A stretch of DNA of 8,491 bases from Thermoflexus hugenholtzii JAD2 (GTDB lineage Bacteria > Chloroflexota > Dehalococcoidia > SHYB01). Within the stretch, counting starts at the first letter, position 1; each line of letters begins with the position of its first letter. Where the stretch lies: positions 1 through 8,491 of the forward strand of contig CAMAVV010000061.1 in assembly GCA_945861815.1 (NCBI GenBank). The letters run 5' to 3'. The notes beneath the pieces are model-generated. The model saw only the letters and a list, made by a program, of their open reading frames with translations, ran no database searches and was not told the origin of the DNA. Shown here piece by piece: positions 5,750-8,491 of the stretch. The translations under genes and the position numbers were made by a program.

Positions 5750-6949
5750 ATGTCATTCCCCTATATCACAGAGATCGCTCAGCAGACGCCCACCAAAATC
5801 GTCTTGCTCGTCGCAGATGGCCTCGGCGGCTTTCCCAACGAGAGTGGCAAGTCGGAGCTAGAGACAGCCAAGACGCCACATCTCGATACGCTAGCTGCCG
5901 AGAGCGCCCTTGGCTTAACGATTCCCGCCTATCCCGGCATCACCGTCGGCAGTGGTGCTGGACACCTGGCGCTCTTTGGCTACGACCCCCTGAAATATCT
6001 CATCAAGCGCGGCGTGATGGAGGCCCTTGGCACAGGCATCGAGCTCGATAAAGGCGACGTGGCGGCGCGCGGCAACTTCTGCACGGTGGACGCCAGCGGC
6101 ACTATCACCGACCGCCGCGCAGGCCGCATCCCGACTGAGGAGTCGGCCCCACTTGCGGAGCGGCTGAACGCGGCGAAGCTCGATGGGGCAAAGGTGAAGG
6201 TCTACCCGGTGAAAGACCATCGATTCGTCGCCGTCTTCAGCGGCGAAGGGCTTTTGGATGAGGTGAGCGACAGCGACCCCCAGCGCGAGGGGAAGCCGCC
6301 CTTGGAAGTGCGGGCTTTAGCCCCCGGCTCGGAGAAGATGGCGAAGGTGGCGAACCAGTTCTCCAAGCAGGTGCGCGAGCTTCTCGCCAAGGAGAAGCGG
6401 GCGAACATGGGCTTGGTGCGCGGCTTTTCGATGATGCCCAAGGTGCCCAGCATGGCTGAGCAGTTCCTGCTGAACCCGGCCTGCATCTCCGCTTATCCCA
6501 TGTATCGCGGCCTGTCGCGCATCGTCGGCATGAAGATACTCAACGGCGGCAACTCCTTCAGGGAGGAGCTCGCCGCGCTCAAGCGCCACTGGGCAGAACA
6601 CGACTTCTTCTTTATCCATTACAAGTACACCGACTCCGCAGGCGAGGACGGCGACTTCGCGCGCAAGGTAAAGATGATCGAAGAGTTCGATGCCTATCTC
6701 CCAGAGGTGTTGGCGCTCAAGCCCGACGTTCTTGTCATCACGGGCGATCACTCGACGCCGTCCGTCCTCAAGGCCCACAGCTGGCATCCTGTGCCGATCC
6801 TCCTTCATGGCAAGTACTCGGGCAAGGACGGCATCGCGAAGTTCACCGAGCGCAACTGCGCCAAAGGCTCCCTGGGCCAGTTCCCCGGCTCTGCCTCGCT
6901 GGTGCTGGCGATGGCGAACGCCTTCAAACTAAACAAGTTCGGCGCATAA
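5750..6949 (+). CDS. apgM: Cofactor-independent phosphoglycerate mutase, archaeal type
   Basis: This enzyme interconverts 3- and 2-phosphoglycerate without 2,3-bisphosphoglycerate. It belongs to the metal-dependent alkaline phosphatase superfamily, in the group named after archaeal ApgM. The 399-residue length fits that group, against about 510 for the GpmI type. Visible motifs are LLVADGLGG with metal ligand Asp23, and the nucleophile region VGSGAGHLALFGYDP (66-80), where Ser68 is the likely phosphorylated serine; the more common archaeal form is GSDTAHL. Further metal-site motifs are EDGDF (299-303), ITGDHSTP (330-337, with Asp333 and His334) and HSWHPVP (343-349). GAAAGG-like pairing is supplied by GAAAGG at 5738-5743, six bases before the ATG. 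The tight spacing to pgk, whose product is its substrate, supports the assignment. Confidence 0.92.
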   Translation: MSFPYITEIAQQTPTKIVLLVADGLGGFPNESGKSELETAKTPHLDTLAAESALGLTIPAYPGITVGSGAGHLALFGYDPLKYLIKRGVMEALGTGIELDKGDVAARGNFCTVDASGTITDRRAGRIPTEESAPLAERLNAAKLDGAKVKVYPVKDHRFVAVFSGEGLLDEVSDSDPQREGKPPLEVRALAPGSEKMAKVANQFSKQVRELLAKEKRANMGLVRGFSMMPKVPSMAEQFLLNPACISAYPMYRGLSRIVGMKILNGGNSFREELAALKRHWAEHDFFFIHYKYTDSAGEDGDFARKVKMIEEFDAYLPEVLALKPDVLVITGDHSTPSVLKAHSWHPVPILLHGKYSGKDGIAKFTERNCAKGSLGQFPGSASLVLAMANAFKLNKFGA

Positions 6950-6958
6950 AGATAGAGC

Positions 6959-6988
6959 AGTAGGAAGCCAGGAACTAGGGAAAGAGAG
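6959..6988 (+). repeat. GGAAC spacer repeat forming the tpiA ribosome-binding region
   Basis: The 40-base gap between apgM and tpiA contains TAGGAAGCCAGG (6961-6972) overlapping GGAACTAGG (6971-6979). The first differs at one base from TAGGAAGTCAGG at 2745-2756; the second is identical to the copy at 2740-2748. The end of the repeat, AGGGA at 6977-6981, lies eight bases before the tpiA ATG and may serve as its Shine-Dalgarno sequence. Confidence 0.45.
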
Positions 6989-6989
6989 C

Positions 6990-7751
6990 ATGAGGCGTAC
7001 TCCCCTTATCGCGGGCAACTGGAAGATGAATACCACCCTCGCTGAGGCGAAGGCCTTGGTAGAGGAGATGCTTCCCCAGCTTGACCCGCTGAAGGGCGTG
7101 GAGAAGCTCATCTGTCCGCCCTTTATCTCGCTGCCCTCTGTGGCGCACGTCCTCAGGGGTTCATCTATCCGCGTCGGCGCGCAGAATATGCATCACGAGG
7201 CGAAGGGCGCTTTCACAGGCGAAGTCTCGCCCGGCATGCTCAAAGGCTTCGCCGACTACGTTATCCTGGGCCACTCCGAACGGCGGCAGTATTTCCACGA
7301 AGACGACGCTCTCATCAACAAGAAGATGCTGGCTGCCTTGGCAAACGGCCTTAAGCCCATCATGTGCGTCGGCGAGCGGCTTGAGGAGCGCGAAGGCGGC
7401 AAGACGGAAGAACTCATCACGCGCCAGGTAAAAGGCGGCCTTGCAGGCGTTCCTGCGAGCGACTCCATCGTTGTGGCCTACGAGCCTATCTGGGCCATCG
7501 GCACCGGGCGCGCGGCGACGGGCGCCATCGCCAATGAGACCAGCGGCCTCATCCGCCGCCTTCTCGCCAAGCAGTACGGCGATGCCTTCGCGCAAAAGGT
7601 GCGCATCCTCTATGGAGGAAGCGTGACGCCCCAAAACATCACTGAGTTCATGGGCCAGCCGGAGGTCGACGGCGGCCTTGTGGGCGGCGCGAGCCTAAAG
7701 GCATCTGACTTTGTGACGCTGACGCGCCTGGCGGCTGAGGCGAAGCGGTAA
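6990..7751 (+). CDS. tpiA: Triose-phosphate isomerase
   Basis: TpiA interconverts dihydroxyacetone phosphate and glyceraldehyde 3-phosphate in glycolysis and gluconeogenesis. The 253-residue protein fits a single TIM barrel. All catalytic residues are visible: Asn10 and Lys12 in AGNWKMN, His95 in ILGHSERR, and Glu165 in AYEPIWAIGTG, which also begins the mobile loop 6. The phosphate-binding YGGSV (208-212) and the late VGGASLKASDF segment are intact. The ATG at 6990 directly precedes the conserved RTPLIAGNWK start of the family. It is the last gene of the five-gene run; no hairpin terminator follows it, so read-through into the toxin-antitoxin genes is possible. Confidence 0.97.
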   Translation: MRRTPLIAGNWKMNTTLAEAKALVEEMLPQLDPLKGVEKLICPPFISLPSVAHVLRGSSIRVGAQNMHHEAKGAFTGEVSPGMLKGFADYVILGHSERRQYFHEDDALINKKMLAALANGLKPIMCVGERLEEREGGKTEELITRQVKGGLAGVPASDSIVVAYEPIWAIGTGRAATGAIANETSGLIRRLLAKQYGDAFAQKVRILYGGSVTPQNITEFMGQPEVDGGLVGGASLKASDFVTLTRLAAEAKR

Positions 7752-7784
7752 GCTGACGATACTCTTTCCCCGCCTGCGTCTTGA

Positions 7785-7813
7785 TTGACGAACTATCGCA
7801 TATTTGCGATACT
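7785..7813 (+). promoter_or_regulatory. Toxin-antitoxin promoter (-35 TTGACG, -10 GATACT)
   Basis: TTGACG (7785-7790, five of six to consensus) and GATACT (7808-7813, four of six) are separated by exactly 17 bases. The start expected about seven bases after the -10 falls at 7820, the A of the toxin ATG. No Shine-Dalgarno sequence precedes that ATG (the bases before it are ctctgccc), so a leaderless mRNA fits both observations. This is the best-formed promoter in the window. Confidence 0.6.
7794..7811. promoter_or_regulatory. Palindromic operator of the toxin-antitoxin module
   Basis: TATCGCA (7794-7800) and TGCGATA (7805-7811) are a perfect inverted repeat with a four-base centre, TATT. The site covers the promoter spacer and the first bases of the -10, so a protein bound here would block RNA polymerase. 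In HigBA modules the antitoxin, alone or with the toxin, represses its own promoter at such palindromes; the link to the downstream helix-turn-helix protein is inferred. CGATACTCT at 7807-7815, overlapping the right arm, also occurs at 7757-7765, 50 bases upstream. Confidence 0.6.
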
Positions 7814-7819
7814 CTGCCC

Positions 7820-8182
7820 ATGGCGGAAGTGGACTTCTACCGTGACAGGCGAGGACGATGCCCTGTCCAGGATTTTCTGGATAGGCTCAGCAATGAGGCG
7901 GAGCTGTCCGCAGTCTTTCGTTCCATTGACTTGCTCATGGAGCGCGGCTTCGATCTCCCTCGCCTGGGCGGGAAGTACACAAGGATGATTGACAGGAAGG
8001 CGCGCCTGTTTGAACTAAGGCCAGGAGGCATTCGGATCGCGTATGGCGAACACCTTGGCAAGTTCATCCTCGTGCACTCATGGCGTAAGACAACACAAAA
8101 ACTTGACACCCTACAGGCTGACTTGGCTGTGAACCGCTTGATGGATTGGAAGAGTAGGCATCCTTTCAGGGAGATGAGATAA
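7820..8182 (+). CDS. higB: RelE/HigB-like toxin, phage Gp49-like family
   Basis: The predicted toxin of a type II toxin-antitoxin module is 120 residues. Members of this family fold like RelE and usually cut mRNA on the ribosome when the antitoxin is lost. Family features are CPVQDFLDRL (14-23), a helix with LMERGFDLPRLGGKYTR (39-55), the core strand LFELRPGGIRIAYG (63-76), then KFILVHSWRKTTQK (81-94), where the basic cluster is the conserved pre-helix segment, and a final helix with AVNRLMDW. The ATG at 7820 is chosen because the family similarity begins there; an in-frame TTG at 7781 would add 13 residues but would place the promoter and operator inside the coding region. The antitoxin gene follows after 21 bases; toxin-first order is characteristic of HigBA. 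Activity cannot be judged from sequence alone. Confidence 0.88.
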   Translation: MAEVDFYRDRRGRCPVQDFLDRLSNEAELSAVFRSIDLLMERGFDLPRLGGKYTRMIDRKARLFELRPGGIRIAYGEHLGKFILVHSWRKTTQKLDTLQADLAVNRLMDWKSRHPFREMR

Positions 8183-8187
8183 GTACG

Positions 8188-8194
8188 AAAGGGG
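8188..8194 (+). promoter_or_regulatory. Ribosome binding site of the antitoxin gene
   Basis: AAAGGGG stands nine bases before the antitoxin ATG at 8204. The toxin start has no such site, so the antitoxin may be translated more efficiently from the shared mRNA, which would suit a toxin-first operon. Confidence 0.55.
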
Positions 8195-8203
8195 CTGCGT
8201 TCT

Positions 8204-8491
8204 ATGCTTTATAAGGAATATCGCGATAAAAGACTCGAAGGCAACCCCCGGCTTGCTCTTGAGTATGACAAGCTGGGGCCTCGATTCAAAGCTGCCGTTC
8301 GGCTTGTAGATACCCGTAAACGTTTGGGCCTCACCCAAACCGAGCTGGCTCGCCGGATGAAAGTGCATCCGCACGTCGTCAGCCGCTTGGAATCTGCCCA
8401 GCACAGCCCCCGCCTTGATACGCTGGCGCTCGCGGCTATCGCGATGGGCTACGACCTTCAAGTGCGGTTCGCGAAGAAGCCTGCGGCCAAG
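8204..8491 (+). CDS. higA: XRE-family helix-turn-helix antitoxin (3' end missing)
   Basis: The gene has a complete 5' end and stays open for 96 codons to the edge of the window. An N-terminal charged helix (about 1-37, including NPRLALEYDKL) resembles the extension found in antitoxins paired with Gp49-like toxins. The DNA-binding domain follows: RKRLGLTQTELARRM (38-52), then VHPHVVSRLESAQHSP (54-69) with the recognition helix, then LDTLALAAIAMGYDLQVRF (71-89), the usual end of the domain. Since such antitoxins are about 100 residues, only a few residues are probably missing. It should neutralise the toxin encoded just upstream and repress the shared promoter at the palindrome 7794-7811; both roles are inferred from the family and the neighbourhood. 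Confidence 0.87.
   Translation, partial: MLYKEYRDKRLEGNPRLALEYDKLGPRFKAAVRLVDTRKRLGLTQTELARRMKVHPHVVSRLESAQHSPRLDTLALAAIAMGYDLQVRFAKKPAAK

Noticed and set aside
7781..7819. TTG start adding 13 residues to the toxin
   Set aside because: It would put the -10 and the palindromic operator inside the coding sequence, and the family similarity begins after the ATG at 7820.
8111..8461. 116-codon minus-strand frame opposite the toxin end and antitoxin
   Set aside because: The plus strand encodes a clear XRE helix-turn-helix protein here with a good ribosome binding site; the antisense frame shows no domain.

Overview
The window is a compact piece of bacterial chromosome with eight supported protein genes and short spacers. 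The gene types (three-subunit-style PurS, an archaeal-type cofactor-independent phosphoglycerate mutase next to pgk and tpiA, and a cytoplasmic M1 aminopeptidase ending in HEAT-like repeats) and the moderately GC-rich coding sequence suggest an uncultured bacterium. Chloroflexota (Dehalococcoidia-like) is my best guess, but no taxonomic marker is present, so this is inference only.

Layout. Positions 1-77 hold a short GC hairpin and no gene. The minus strand carries a large M1-family metallopeptidase (78-2645) and, upstream of it, a small unrecognised protein (2869-3132). The 223-base gap between them is unusually purine-rich on the plus strand and contains short repeated words. A 146-base divergent promoter region (3133-3278) separates this pair from a plus-strand run of five housekeeping genes: purC, purS, pgk, apgM, tpiA. 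Gaps in that run are 55, 53, 14 and 40 bases, so it reads as one operon joining two steps of de novo purine synthesis to three consecutive-area enzymes of lower glycolysis/gluconeogenesis (triose phosphate isomerase, phosphoglycerate kinase, phosphoglycerate mutase). The GAPDH, enolase, PurQ and PurL genes needed to complete these pathways are not in the window.

Downstream of tpiA is a HigBA-type toxin-antitoxin module: a RelE/Gp49-like toxin (7820-8182) followed by an XRE-family helix-turn-helix antitoxin (8204 to the window end, 3' end missing). Its promoter region is the most informative regulatory sequence here. A good -35/-10 pair places the transcription start at or next to the toxin ATG (a leaderless mRNA), and a perfect 7-bp inverted repeat covers the spacer and -10 as an operator would.

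A recurring short word, GGAACTAGG and close variants, appears in four separate spacers and in one case provides the stop codon of the small minus-strand gene. I see no tRNA, rRNA, CRISPR array, insertion sequence or phage structural gene. Nothing points to a large undescribed system; the items most worth following up are the toxin-antitoxin control region, the dispersed spacer repeat, and the unknown small protein.
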